From assembly GCA_002633025.1 (NCBI GenBank), contig NMRB01000120.1, positions 148,868 through 212,867 of the forward strand: a DNA stretch of 64,000 nt, written 5' to 3'. A program made the translations under genes and the position numbers. This DNA comes from Notospermus geniculatus (lineage: Eukaryota; Nemertea; Pilidiophora; Heteronemertea; Lineidae). The notes below the pieces were generated by a model. The model did no database searches, was not told the origin of the DNA, and saw nothing but the letters and a program-made list of their open reading frames with translations. Below are positions 12,201 through 25,720 of this stretch, piece after piece. Each line of letters opens with the position of its first letter. The first letter of the stretch is position 1.

Positions 12201-14217
12201 TGTTGCTTCGACCCATCATAAGATAGAACTAATTAGATTGATTTTGTGGTGTGGGAACGTATGGACTCATTGTAAGAAGTAAAGGGTCGCCCTGCCATGT
12301 TGGAAATGGCGGCAGAAACAACTACAAGGAGTTGCTTTTAATACATTACATCATGACAAAAATTCATATATGAATTTTTGATCATGATGATATAACTTGA
12401 GAGCGAACTTTTTCGACGAACAAGTATAGATGGCATCAAATATCACTGCCGTTTCCTGGGATCATAAATGTACCAAAGGGGATTAGGCTGTGGTTCTAAT
12501 CAGGTGATTTTCAGGGCAGAGGCTGGTTCGTCCAACTCACCTGCACCAAATCGGAATAGTATCTCGCAGATTCAAAAGTCACATTTCCCGTGTCCTGACT
12601 TTGCATGAAAATGAGATAATCGTCAATGCTATCGAAGTTTCCTTGTGTGAAAAATATAGCTCCGTACGCTCTCTCCAAACCAAAGTTCTCTATAGCGTAA
12701 ATTATTTCCAGATACGCCGTTAGCGGTTTCCAGACGGAACCGGAACCTACGTCAGTGACGCTGGCAACTAGCCAATTGAATATGACGTGAATGACTTCGG
12801 CGTAAAAGCTCAGCTCCATTTTTACTGTGGTATTCAGCGTGTCCAGTTCATATCGATGTCTGTTTAGATAGTTCATGAACTTTTCTTTGGTGGTGAACTC
12901 CGCACGCGTGTCGGCAAGTTTGTTGTCAGCGGGCCAGAAGGACATGTTCATCAGAGCTCGGTCACTTTGGGGGTATCGCTGGATCAGGAGATTCTTCGCT
13001 TGTTCTGGTGCAATATCGCTGACGTACAACGCGCTCATGTCTCTCTCCCTTTGCAGATTGTGCAGCACGTCGCCAAGTTCGATACTGTAATTTCAGAAAA
13101 GTTCAATAAAAATAAAGTTCAACTTTAATGAGGAGGACTGGCATCACTCTGTGAAGCGGAGGTGCATTACATGTTTGGAGACATTAGCAGGAAGGCACAG
13201 GAATGCCCAAGTTGTTGAGTGTCATTCCATTCTTGTTCCAAACACCTACCTGAACACGACTATCTGCCGTAATGAGGAGACTTGCAGGTGACTTTTTATT
13301 TTCGTGGCGAATATATTCGTGGTGAGGCCGAGTAAAACCACGATTGGTATCATGACTATTGCGATCATTTTCATCATTTGAATGCGTTTTCCTCGCTTTG
13401 TAATGGGATTCCCTATGAAATTTAAACAATTATAATAATTCCTTCAAAGACGAAGGCGTACTAATGGAGTACATCACGTTCTTTTCTGAGAGTACCGGGA
13501 GACAAAGAGTTCTCTTTTCTAGAAAAAAGGAGTGGTTGTCTTTTGGTGGAGAATTACACTAGTACTTGTCTCCCGTGGGTGCCGTTTCATAGATTATATA
13601 ACAAACTTGGCGTTGTGGCAAAATATCATGAAATACATGTGTACAAAATACATGTAGGCCCTTTATTCAGGATGTCATGAAAAATGTGGTTGATTTGAGT
13701 AGAGCGCACAGTGGTACCCACCTTGGCAAAACCCGAAGAGCCTATCGGGAGCCATGTGCAGCATGTCAACGATGGCCACATCTAGCTGCGATGGAGTGAG
13801 TGAATTGACCGAGGACACTAGGCTACCTTTACTCTTCATCATCGGATCCTGCTTGGGGGCGATTTTGCTGCCCCGCTGTTTTGAAAGCAACCACGCCATG
13901 GGAGCGGGAAGTTTGCTGGAAAACATAGGAGATTGTTGAAAAGGGGCTTTTTTCAAGACTGCATAACGGACAAATTCCTCGCTTGTTACATGTACATGTA
14001 CATGTACATGTACATGTACATGTACATGTACATGTATAACATGTATAACACTTTTTGGTCATCGTATAAATGCATGAAAATTTGCCATAGCAACACAAAA
14101 CAAGAGATAGAAACGAGCCTTTTTACAATCAACATGACCAACCCCTGGAAAAGATTATCCAGATAATTTAAGACTCATTTACTTACCCCGACGAATTATA
14201 CCGAGGAATGAACCCGT
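9276..14217 (-). CDS. NIT-domain receptor guanylyl cyclase
   Basis: Twelve exons in minus order: 14217-14187 (provisional), 13915-13722, 13412-13250, 13084-12541, 12156-11995, 11724-11540, 11369-11183, 11084-10979, 10841-10704, 10390-10292, 10122-10031, 9434-9276. All junctions have GT/AG and compatible phase; about 686 residues. Order: cytosolic N-terminus; membrane helix 1 ([18 protein letters not shown]); extracellular NIT domain (starts [19 protein letters not shown]); membrane helix 2 ([18 protein letters not shown]); signalling helix; class III cyclase domain. It makes, or helps make, cGMP. Both metal aspartates are present ([18 protein letters not shown]), as are the guanine-side Glu and Cys (KVETIGD, RYCLLG). 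The transition-state Asn and Arg are Thr and Lys ([12 protein letters not shown]). NIT domains were defined as nitrate/nitrite sensors in bacteria; related annelid cyclases have been tied to nitric oxide. The start codon was not found and may lie upstream of 14217. Confidence 0.9.
9612..10002. mobile_element. MITE with 85-bp inverted ends, TA target duplication
   Basis: The arms 9612-9696 and 9918-10002 are inverted copies with one mismatch. Ends are GGGAGTTTTCGC, flanked on both sides by TA, as for Tc1/mariner-type insertion. The element sits in the last intron of the guanylyl cyclase gene and carries no gene. Confidence 0.85.
13987..14036. repeat. (TACATG)n microsatellite
   Basis: About eight copies of the self-complementary hexamer TACATG, in an intron near the 5' end of the cyclase gene. 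Shorter runs of the same motif occur at about 16050, 46428 and 51060. Confidence 0.9.
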
Positions 14218-14739
14218 CTGAAAAAATATTCGAAATTGAACCGTTGAACAAGAGACGTTACCGAATTTCGTCGCAGCTATAATGGCGGGAACATGGTCTT
14301 TCCAGATGAACTCGACAGCATAATAACAACACCCCACGACGTATCTTTTGCAGGTCAGAAAAACCTTGTCCATCAGTACTTTTTACTATGACTTGTTGTA
14401 TACTACGATGTGCTGGTAGAACCAAGGGACGAGGATTCACAACAGCGTTGTCACACCTGATGGTGTGGCGTATCCTAGGACGAAAAATGCGCGAATACTG
14501 AATTAGCACTTCGACACTCGCCTCGATTCTGATGAGTGCATGCTTCCTACACATACGGAGACTCAGAGGTGTTAAAATTACTGAGTGGAACTATTACATT
14601 TAACTGTTCACATAGCCGTCCATTTTCTGATGTTGATTTTGAAATGGAAAATGAGGTGTGAGAAGTGAGCAGCTCATTCGGCCTAACAGCGGCCAGCCAA
14701 ACGAGTATGTGGTGGTCTTATCCGCAGCTTCAGTCACAA

Positions 14740-15350
14740 ACTTGACGCTAGGTGGCGATATCTGCAGATATCACCACAAGTATCGACGCCCGTATCGACG
14801 CTAGGTTTCCATCTTGAAAAGTAGTGCGTGCGCGGAGCGAACAGTAGAAATTCTTCTGTTTGTAAAGCGGTTACCCCATCACGTCGTGTTTTCCACGCTT
14901 ACAATATACATCTGTTGTAAATAGGTGTAAAATGGTATAGAGTCGATACACATTAAATACAAACATCGGTAGAGTAAATAAAGTTGTTCTGTTTCATTTT
15001 CGACAAGATAAATATTGTTTTCTGCAAATAATAACATTTCGAAAAAGAAGTTCGCGTCACTTGAAACACCAAAAAGATGGCTGCCCCACCGAGGATGACG
15101 TCAAGATTTTCAAGATGGCGCCATCTAGCGTCGATGGCAGTGTTAAAATTTCGTCCAATGGGCATCCTAGCTACGATAGAGGGCAGCACACCGAAACTCG
15201 GTCCTATACAATGGACGGCTTTTGTGTGGGAAATTGATCAGGACCGAGTTGCCAGTTTCATTTCAATAGATTTCACCACTGGTGACACCTATTGAGGCAG
15301 TGAGCTAGGGTCCTCATTATCAAAACATTTCAACGCTGTCGTGCAGTATG
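14740..15350. repeat. Dispersed repeat, copy 1
   Basis: It shares long stretches with 52510-52940, for example AGGTTTCCATCTTGAAAAGT, a 'TTCTTCTGTTTGT.AAGCGGT.ACCCCATCAC' block and AATTTCAACGCTGTCGTG-like ends. This copy is about 180 bp longer. No coding frame is shared. Confidence 0.75.
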
Positions 15351-15540
15351 CCTCAGTCAAGAACAAGTATATACTCAGCTGGCGACATCTGATGGAAGGG
15401 AACGAAACCAAAGGCATGTGTACACTGGAAGGGATGTCCGAAAACAAAAGTGGTGGAGTGATGCAAAAACTTTATATGTTTCGCCACAAGTTTATTTGAC
15501 ATTGAACATCCGAATACATTTTCAAGGGAAACTCCACAGA

Positions 15541-15546
15541 NNNNNN
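15541..15546. other. Six unresolved bases
   Basis: Run of six N. A frame that appears to pass through it (15353-15616, minus) is therefore not reliable. Confidence 0.95.
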
Positions 15547-16211
15547 TTGTGAAGTGTTTTTCGTCCGTGAGATCGTCCTGACACAACAACACAAGACGCT
15601 GGTGAACAACAGGCATCTTTCTACAGAAACTGTAGTTGTAAAAATACCAAATCGGGCATATAAACTCTCAACAGCTAAGCCAAAAGGGTTGAGTTTATAG
15701 CATGATAAGCCATTGAAAATGCAGGTACGCTACTTCTTCAGTAGGCCCTATATAAATGCAGATGACGTAAAATCTAGAAACAAAGAAGACAAAGACCCGT
15801 TATCAGAAATGGACTGGTAACAGGGCAAGTGGTAGATACTCTTCAACCTAACAACCAACAAAGAAAACCTAATTAGTTTTTCAACATTACCCAGGGCCCA
15901 TCTTTATTTTTTTCCTTAATCGTGGCGCCAGGAGAAAATATCTATATGTATAATCATTCTCTTCCAAAGATAAATAATAATCGGGTGAAGATACGTCATT
16001 TGGCCATACTACGAGGGAAGAAACATTATTATCTTGGGTTTTATAAATACATGTACATGTACCATCTCGCTCGCCAGTAATTCAATAAATACGGGGTGTA
16101 TACTTAGTACACTGTATGTAATTCCGATTCCCAATTTAAAAATTTCTTAAGTCCTTTTCTAACAAAATCATCAGTTGACTATCCCATTTTGACTAGTTAC
16201 ATCTCCTCCTG

Positions 16212-19200
16212 TCATTGGCGCCCCTTCAATCTCTGTTTGGCAGTAACATTATGCTTCTGCTGAGCTCTTAAACCCTCCAACATCAATTCAGGATCATGAT
16301 CATCGAAGTCAATACTGTTCTGTCGTGACCTTCTCTTCCCGCCTCCAGCTGAATAGAAAACTTTCAATTTGTCGTGTTGGAAAATTTCCATTTCACGTTT
16401 CTTCCAAAATTCACTATTTTCCTTCAAGTGTTTTGTATTTTTGTCAACAGTTTCATCAGGAATGCCATATTTTGGAGGATTACCATTGGGGTCGTAGCCA
16501 AGTTTTTCCAACATTGGTGCAATATTCCGCATATCACGTACAACATCGGATGGAATCTTTCCGGGCCAGCGGGATAAGGCATCGATGTTGATGGGCCTTA
16601 TCACTTGGTCGGTTGATCTCTCTGTTCTGAAAAACAAGGAAAATGTTGAGCAGACATGGTGGATATCTGTTGAGTGAGCTGGCATTCTCACCACCACTAA
16701 ATTCATCACACTTTTAGCATTGTTCAATTTTGTGAGGGATTTTTCACCCTTTTCCTCTCTCGTAATCTATTGACTATTGATGCATATTCAAATCATTTGG
16801 GGTCAAAACATGTCCCGAATAAAGAAACTTGGATTATTTCATCGGCTTGGTGTGTTTTTGTACGATTTTTTGAGAAATTTTCGAGTTTATTTTTGAGGAC
16901 GCGTTTTGATTGGTCATACAGAATCACATGATCTCAGGGGCACACTATGCTTCACAGTAAAAAATGACCGCCATCATTATCATTTTCAGCACTTGAGAAG
17001 TTCGAGGCGTTGTGATACCATTAATAACCGTTCGTCAGGTAAGGTAACATACTTCAAGTAATTCTTTTATGTGTAGCAATAGTATCCAAGCCTAGCTATA
17101 ATTGCACTTAAATCATTCAAATACGTAGTTTCCAACAGTCTTGTCGAGCAGTCCTGTCATGTGTGCTCGACTTGCCACATTGAATTACTAGTATATCACC
17201 TACATCGATCGTGTATAGGCCTATAATGCTATGGATGAGGTCACCATAATAGGCCTGTAGCGCGCCGTTTTAATACCCAAGCCTGTCAGGAGACAGTGTG
17301 TGTGTGTTGTCGAGTGCTGAGTGTATTTTTCATATCGATGATTCATGCATTCATGGGTCGTGGTTCTTTGTAGGCCTACACTTTCATACACCTATAAGGG
17401 AATTACCCTGCTTGAATTCCCCAAATACTCAGCGAACCATTATTGCCGCAAAAGCTTGATTCTGGTGGTCTTGTGATCCCAACAATAATGGAATTACATG
17501 TATTAGCTGTATGAATGTATTTTTTGCTCAGAATTCAAACGTCGCAAGTAATAATGAAGCCTATAACAACACATAAGGGACTCAGTCGTCATAACTGGAG
17601 ACAGCTAATTTGAGGGGACATGATTAGGGAGTCCTGGGGGTGCTATAGTGCTCTCATGATGAGTTAAAGACATGCATATCAACACAGTCATTATCGCTGG
17701 TTAAGGAACCCAAGGGAACCATAAAAATATCCAGAGGTGTTGGTTTTCCAGCTTCCATGTGGCTTAGCGCGCGATCATGCAATACAAAGGCAAGCATGAT
17801 TATTTCTTACACCCTTGTGGGAGTGTCAAAATGTTCCATCGTTCCACCAGACACAAGATAGTGGCAGCATCACTATGAACGATGCCCCTGATATTTTCCC
17901 ATCATGATTGAGCAGCTATATATAAATGCAATTTTTCTAAGAACGCCGCGGCAAACCACATCACTGGATGTGAAAAAGAGAAATAAATTACACATGAGAT
18001 CAATGTTGTCAAGTTAAAATGCATGGAGGCAAACTGGATGTTTCAATTAATTTCACATCATCAGTCTCTGTACCAGATTGCTCAGTTTCCATTCAGATGT
18101 AATTAATTTCAATTCTCTGGTGACTATTCTTCATCATGACTCGAATGGAGCAATTCAGTATCTGATTCTGTGATTTGAAAGTAAAAAAGATGTTTCACTG
18201 GACAACGGCAATTCAATCTGATAATAACTGTAGGAATTGATATACTGTCCTCGCCAGAAAATCAAATCAGCCGGGAATCTTTTGCTGGTGTGAACGAAAA
18301 GCTGAGATGTAATGTATAGTACATCACTTTTTAAGATAGAGCTTCATTTCTGCAGCTAAAAGTGCCGACTACAAATACAATGACATATCCGACATGTCCG
18401 ACAAAGTGGATTGGCTGAGAACCACATCGCCGAAACAACAGTTGCTTGCACCATGTTCACCGCAAAACCTATTCCATTGCCTGGCTGACAACAATCGCAC
18501 GTTTAATATCATACGTGTAACTCCAGTAAAGTGTTCAAATATTCATCCTCGTGTAGCAATTTCGATACCGGGACAGCCACAAGTGCCCCAATGCAAGACT
18601 CACAACACTGCACATTTTAAAGTCCGGCAACATCTAATTAACTACGACCCAATGGAATGCGGAAGTCATGTGATGTGGCAGAGTGTTGCGGTTTTTATTC
18701 ATGCCTGTCGCCCATTTGTGGTCGTTGCCCGATTGTTCGCGCTGTGCACCAGTTATTCAAAGGCCACGTGTGTTTAAAGGTCCGTAGCAAATCCAACTAT
18801 CAATTTCCTAACTTCCGCATTCCATTGGGTGGTCGTAGTAAGATGTTGCCGGACTTTAACACTTACTTGGATAACGAAATTCCGCCTGGTTTGCCGACAA
18901 ACTCCTGATGGCGTAGCACTGAATCGTGCCATGGAATTTCAAGGAAGGCCAATATCTTTCTGATGATTTTTTCTGGATGCAGTGTCAACTGTTCATAATA
19001 TACAGGTAGACATTTAGTTGAACCGACTCTGATACATTGGTAGAACATGTTCTCAACAGCAGTGTTCCACTGGCTGAGACATTTTCTGTAGTCCTGGAGG
19101 TCAAATCCGGTTATGGTAACACGACGGCTTATGATAGAGTGAACCACAGCTCGCCCATCACGGAGTATAAGAAGGAACTTAGCACTTGGAAACAAAGTTG

Positions 19201-19675
19201 ATAAGTACAATGTTGATTTTAAAGTGAAAGGGTCCTTGTTACACAACCTTTGAGCGGGCTCTGCATGTTTTGCAATGATTTCTAAAATGAATGAAGAAAC
19301 AGCTGAATCCAGTACATCACTTGTTACCCCAGCTTCCCGAAGTCGTTTGGCCTCTTTCGGAGATATGGCCATGTTGTTTCTTAAACCTAATATTCGAGGA
19401 ATCACACGGGTTTCTTCTCCACATCTGACATCCGGATGTGCATCCAGTACAGCACGCATTAAGGTTGTGCCACTTCTCGGGACACCCCCAATGAAGATGA
19501 GTGGCATATTTCGATCATATGGATACGTTTTGTTATCAGCACCTTTGACAAAATGTAGTTTCTGTTTTGGTACCATAGTGTAGCCAGGGCGACAGGGCAA
19601 CAACCATGAAACCACTAGAATCGTGATGAGGACTATGAGCAAGTTGCAGCAGACTTTACGTGGGGTTAATCTCAT
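16212..19675 (-). CDS. TPST: Tyrosylprotein sulfotransferase
   Basis: Two coding exons, 19675-18867 and 16626-16212, join after two bases of a codon (TCCAA|GTAAGT; TTTTCAG|AACAG) to give 407 residues. The enzyme moves sulfate from PAPS to tyrosines of secreted and membrane proteins in the trans-Golgi. It has a type II membrane anchor at residues 10-27 and the PAPS 5'-phosphosulfate loop GGVPRSGTT at 63-71. Also present are [10 protein letters not shown] at 84-93 with the catalytic Glu/Arg, LCNKDPF at 144-150, the 3'-phosphate segment [12 protein letters not shown] at 169-180, and [15 protein letters not shown] and [12 protein letters not shown] further on. The C-terminal tail is about 40 residues longer than the usual 370-380 and is charged and low in complexity ([16 protein letters not shown]). 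The 2.2-kb intron contains a dispersed repeat starting about 50 bases from exon 2. The start at 19675 gives the expected N-terminal anchor. Confidence 0.95.
16680..17250 (+). repeat. Promoter-like dispersed repeat, copy 1 (in TPST intron)
   Basis: It matches 29902-30450 over several hundred bases. Both copies carry, in the same order, CCTTTTCCTCTC, GATGCATATTCAAATCATTT, a CCAAT-type box (GATTGGTCATAC), an E-box-like TCACATGATCTCAG, a (G/C)CGCCATC block and a donor-like AAGGTAAC. This copy is the more eroded. Confidence 0.7.
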
Positions 19676-19687
19676 TCTGTCCCGACG

Positions 19688-19765
19688 TCATAAAGATGAT
19701 CCCCGCATCACTCTGTACTCTTTCATGAAGAGACGTTTCTTGCATGATATGTTTCCATTCTTCAT
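19688..19765 (-). promoter_or_regulatory. Upstream ORF in TPST 5' leader
   Basis: Minus-strand acceptor TTTTTTTCAG is followed at once by ATG (19765). This frame runs 25 codons (MKNGNISCKKRL...) and stops at 19688, 12 bases before the TPST start. If the acceptor is used, ribosomes meet this frame first, so it may lower TPST translation. No other sign of selection on it was seen. Confidence 0.5.
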
Positions 19766-22700
19766 CTGAAAAAAACAACAAAAGACGTACTTTAAGGGAC
19801 TTCTGCTTACGGCGATACCAGACCTTGTTGACTCCAACCTCCGACATTGTGCCGCCTCTGAAATTGGAACTACATGCCAACAGAGCACCCAAGCATCATT
19901 TACAGTTCTGAAAGAGAATACTGCAAAAAATAATGAATACAAAATGTATTTCAACTAAATAGTGCGAAATATCGAAAGTTCTACCGCGGTTGAGCTACCT
20001 GATTAGACGCCCCGTTACAATTTGGTACTACTATACAATGTACATTTTTTTGTATGAAACGTAAGAGCATATAGCTGTATGCGACTGAGGTAAGATTGAG
20101 GTAAGCTGATATCGTGTTTCTTTCAGAAATTTACAGACTAAAAATTGAAATCTCAACAGCATAACTCAAAATTCCAAGTTCACTGCTGCCATATTTGAAT
20201 ACAAAAACATACCCTTGATAACCTGAAGAAACAATTGCGCCTACACATAACTGATGGCAAGTGAAAACCAATTTTTCTCCATAGAAAATTTGGACAAAAC
20301 AATTGTCACACTTATTGATGAAATTTTAAATCCTATTCTTATGTTTGTGTAACATGTTTACAATCCCTAAAATAAAAATGTCACAAAGTGGAATCAATAG
20401 TTTTGCCAATGTGCGAATCTAGAAAGTTCCCAGCAAACCGGAGTATATCACTAAAAGTTGCTGATCCTGTCATTAACAAAAACAGTGGACAAAAAATGCG
20501 TTATTGATCAAGCGGATACCAAAAGGCAAAGAATAACAAAAAATGTATGAGAGTTCAGCAGCTCTCACTCTTTAGGCATCTGAAATCGTGTTTTTTTCCC
20601 GCTGTGTTAAGTTGTTCTCCATGCAATGCATCTTTTACTGTGTCTAATGCAGTGCAGTCAATCTCTCCCAAGGACAACAAGGCACATAGTTGCAGCCAAC
20701 TAAAACCGCTGCCATATTGTGCTGAGTAATCAATCATCGGGATCGATAACAACATTTGACCCCACCATATCCATCATTCTGAGTTGAATTGCTTGATAAA
20801 CTTTCGTCAGATCCCAAGATCTCATAATAAGCTTGCATGATCAGCGAAGGGAAGGCTTGCTCTTATTGAGATTGCAGCTGACTTGTACATGTAGAGACAA
20901 AATCTTCAAGCCGATTACCGATTTGACCCGAGATACAGCCTCGTCGTCAATGCCCAATACTCTTCGTGACTCACTTGATTAATGCCAAGATGAAGTTAAA
21001 GCCAAAACAATACTGATGCTGTCTCAAACAATTGTGATATCTCTCTTAGCAAACATCTTGCAACGACTGAATAAGTGTTCTCAACAACCACCATCACCAC
21101 ATCATCAAATTCATGATCCCATTACCATTCTATTGTGATGCAAGCACCGAAAATATTTTATCATCACATCCGAGGATGCACACGCCAATATCCTCATCAC
21201 AGTAAACTGCAAAATCGAAGATACAGTTCCTGGTCAATGGAAACCGAATCCACACAGGTGGTTAATTAATAGGAAATCGTTCGGGAGTGTATGGAGTGAC
21301 CTATGATTATAAGTAGGCCTACCGTACAAGTGTACGTTCTGTAGAAGCTAATGATGTTATCCCGAGATAACTGAGTCCCGATCCCGAGAAGATAACTCCC
21401 GATCACGAAATAGAAATCCCAGTTACCGTAATCAACAACTGAATCTATGCTCAGCATGTGACAACAAATTTTCGGTGTACAGTAAACTCGTCAAATCATC
21501 ACCTCATCATTGAGAAGCAACATTCCATGAATCATTTGTTCAGCAAGAGAACATTGGTTATCCTGAGAGTTGATCAACATCGCTCATGGCCAATTGGCAT
21601 TCCCGATGGTCCTATCAAGAATGATCCTTGGTAAACTACAGCGTTATAGCATCGAAGTTTCCACTCTTGATCAATATATCCAGGCGTTAATCCACGAGAG
21701 AGACCCGTGTCTGAATACCAAAATGCCAAATGGACGTAAAGGGTACATTAACAAATAGGACAGTGTCATCAACAGGTTGAATTGGATCGGTTTTATCGAC
21801 TGTAGCTAAGATACTGGAGAATGTCATCCTTTTGTTAGCATTAGGGGCAAATTCCTTGCCAATGAATTGACTCGGCAAATCAGCATAGCCAACAAGGGAG
21901 TGTCGAAAGGCTTTAGGGAATCAGATTCCAAACATTCCCGTTACTAAAGGACAAGGGAAATCTAGTAAAAGGTGTCACGGCATATTGATTGGAGAGGAGA
22001 GTCACTCAAGTTGCTAACAGGCAATACGTGTATATTCTAGTATTAAGTACATGACTTGTATTTATATGGAATAAAGTCACATATAGTTGTCACTTACATC
22101 AGATAACCTGCTATGCAACAATGAATCCAAGATGTCTACAGAATAACAAATGAGGCATAGAGCGGGATCGTGGAAAACATCAACTGGCTCGGCACGTCAA
22201 GCTTCACCAAGACCTGAATGCTTTTCTACAGAACCAGCAACATAGCTATTTATCTGACATTGGGTCAATAAGCCAATGTTGTTACAAGGTCCAGATCTCC
22301 CTGGTTACACCCCAAGTATATCCTTCAAAGCTGTCGATTCTCAGGCAATTAGGGGAGAATATTGACCACTTTTCTTCAATCTCCAGATAACCCAATACGC
22401 ATCAGCTCCACCTATGTATTGTTAGATACCAAACGTAACATGTTCACTCTGAACAGAACGACAGCACCAACATGTCCCCGACACCAATATCCAAATATAT
22501 GTCAGAGACGTTATGAAATTGGCCAAACAACCTCTGGTAATTGACTGTAATTGAAGGGGATTCTCAGAGCAGGTTTGGTTACCACGCTTACGGCGTTGTG
22601 ATAAACATCATTTGTGACAGATATCAAAGGAAGCGTCATTTCTCTTCTTGTGGCTACGACCTGTGATGATGAGACTTCAGTGGAAATGAGGAGGATGACA

Positions 22701-25700
22701 TTGTATTCATATTGAAATATCGCAGTGGCGCTGGTTTCCATAACGAAGTACTGTCATTGTAAGATCACAATTGATGCATGCTTTGAGCGGAATATATTGT
22801 GCCCTCATGTCATCCTACGCTACCGGTAGAATTCAGATTGCTGCAGAAATGGTTTAGGCCAAGAGCAATCATTCAACAAACCTGGGATGATATGATGTCA
22901 AATAATGCACTTCATACATAGCCGACTGGAACAATCAAAACAACACCTACCATTTGCACCCAATACAAATAACAGCGCTGAATCCAAGGCACTACAATTC
23001 AAGGCATTACAAAGGATACAACACAAATTGAAATTTGCCTCCAATATCCAATGAGAAGCACACAAACTATTTTCTCTTCTTCGCCCACTTTTTTCATGAC
23101 AGAGAATTCTTGACGCCAATGTACAATACCCAGGGAGAGAGAGGAGGAAACTAGTAAAGCTTTAGTGCAAATATACTGAGAGCAAAATGAAGCGTTTTCT
23201 GACTCGCCTACTACATAACCAATTAAAGAATACGAATTCAAAGGATTTGACATGTTTGATGTCTTAATAGAGCCTGCATATATTATTTACGGAGACGATT
23301 ACTTTGGCTGTTACACCGAAAGAAATTGACAGGGAAACTCACCACAAAGAAAAAGAAGTGTTGTTACTCTTGAAATTCTGATTGATTTTTTTGCTGGCAG
23401 CTGTCAGAGAATGTCAATAGGCTTGGGTTCATTTAAATGGCAATGTCGTCTCTGAACACGTCCGTACATTACGTGACGTAGCACTATCCATTAGCAATGT
23501 CGAACTTACAATAGAATACTCAGGTTCCAAAGCAGAAAGCTTGGCAATGCGTATGATTGTCAAGCAAATTAATGTTATGGTGGTGAACATGGTAATCTTG
23601 GTGTACATATTAATCAGTGAAACTGCTGTAAACCGAGTGTATTCATGACTATCAACATCGATGGAGCCATGATGATACAGAGGAAACAACGGATGAAAGA
23701 CTGGGATTCTATTAGTATATGTCAATAAACCGGTTTCAAAATACCAGTCTTTTTTTCTAAAGCACAATATTTCTGAAGATAAATTTTTCATGGCACATTT
23801 CGTACTAATGGATGCCATCACTATGATTATTCAATTGATAAACAACAACAGCATCATCCAGAATTTTCTCAATGACAACACCTTATGACATTTTGGAACG
23901 GTCACAGCTCCAGACTAATGAAACCACATCTACCGCGGATCTTCATGAAACATACGGCAAAAAACTATACTTTCGCATGAGACATAAAGAAGGAATGTGT
24001 ACCAACTGCGAACTGTAAATATTGGAAGGAGGTATGGTCTGGCTTCTGTGCTAACTGAGAACTCAATGTTGACACATCAATAGGCAGGATATATAACATC
24101 TCTGTAACATACAAAATTCACGAGTTTTATAACTTATATGAAAATCCCAAGCTTCTAAGAGCATATATGATAGCCCTTTGGGAAGTTAGTTGTGAAAGTA
24201 CTTGTGTCTTCTTGGCAAATTGGATGCTACTTGAGGGGTTCTGTTGAGGCTATGTGATGAAGAACTCAGACTGTACATAAAAAGTTTTGGCCATGCGATG
24301 GTAACCGTAACCGATCAGACCAACCGAATACCGGTACTTCAGACATTGGCTAACGATGTACATGTTTTTTTTCGAAATGTAGCCTTAATGGTAAGAATCA
24401 AATGAAGCAATATTGTTGCCCTGTCACTTAATTGAATCGCCTGGATACACTGTCCTTTTAGCATCAGCTAAACAACCAACAAGGTATCCATGTCAACCGC
24501 ATTATCATTCACACTACATAACAGTCAACTGCTAATCAGCCCCGGACATCCCCGCAAGGATTATTCTACCTCATAACAAATTAATCATATGGACACCGCA
24601 GCTACTCCTGGCACAGGAATCAAATGAGGTGACCAGAGAGGCTAATGCTCGACGCTTGGCATCCTATACAGCGGAGTCAAAATAATTTACTCATTTGGCT
24701 GGATATTTCGTGCACAGACTCAGATACTGAAGAGTACAGGCCAAATAATGTTCAAAGCACCATTAATTCCTTGCAATAAGACATCAGGGAAAGGCGGGAG
24801 AGAAAAAGATAACATAGTTGCACATCTAAGAGCACAGTTCATTAACGTGGAGCACGAACGCCCACAACATTTGCCAGGCCTACGATCAAAGACTTTTGCC
24901 ATGAGGCAATTTGCAATCTTGCCTGATGCTTTCAAGGAGTGCAACATTGACCGAGCTTCGCTGTGTGGGCAAACCTAATGGCATCAAGAATTAACGTGAA
25001 ATCAACGGTATAACATAAAATCCGCGGATGCTCGCACATTCTCTTCTACTACAAATTGCACTCAGTGGGCTGCGCTGGGATGCAGTGTATCCACCACCTT
25101 GATCACTGCAGTGCTTTGGAGCACAAGCCCCTTTATCGACTCCATCCAGCCAGTGTTGCCAGACGTCAACATGACAGGATGATGTCAATTCATTAAGAGT
25201 CAAATATGAAACCAGCAAACAAATTATCAGGTACATTCTACCATTAATGTGCTTCATTATTGAGAGAGATTGAACGAGATCACGATAATGGCCAATTATG
25301 TATAGTCTCATGTAATGCATAGGATCATGTACGGTTTTTAGGATCATCTTTCTGATGATATTGCAAAACAGGATACATGTACGTCAGGTATTCTGCAGGC
25401 CCCGTACCAGATCGGCCAACGAAAATTCAGCAACATAGTACCAGTAAGTGTTCCCGTTTCTCAGCATTTCCCCTCTCTCTTGCTGTGAAACGAGTGTGAT
25501 AGAATTCACTGTGCTCCCTTATTGGAAAAGTCGTGGTCTCTCTAGCTGTCTATTCTGTGGAAAAGCTGAGATATGTTGAACACACGAAAACGTTACACCG
25601 GCGTCCACTGGAACTGTGTGTTGAATCTGAATAAGCATCAGAAATAGGCTTGCACTCCTATGATGACAAACAAAACTGGACGATGGATGGCACTGATATC

Positions 25701-25720
25701 TGGGTAGCCTGAGTGTGTCA

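Larger units (their letters stand above)
14218..16211. other. Spacer between cyclase and sulfotransferase genes
   Basis: It holds the 5' flank of the cyclase, one copy of a dispersed repeat (14740-15350), six unresolved bases and the 3' flank of the sulfotransferase. No supported gene was found. The true first exon of the cyclase may be in this stretch. Confidence 0.5.

Noticed and set aside
15353-15616. 87-codon minus-strand frame
   Set aside because: Crosses six unresolved bases and shows no recognisable family.
18394-18908. Plus-strand frames in the TPST intron and over its exon
   Set aside because: Shadow of the sulfotransferase exon and intron, with no independent support.
23429-23821. 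130-codon minus-strand frame with a hydrophobic part
   Set aside because: No start context, family or neighbouring exon; consistent with chance in AT-rich sequence.
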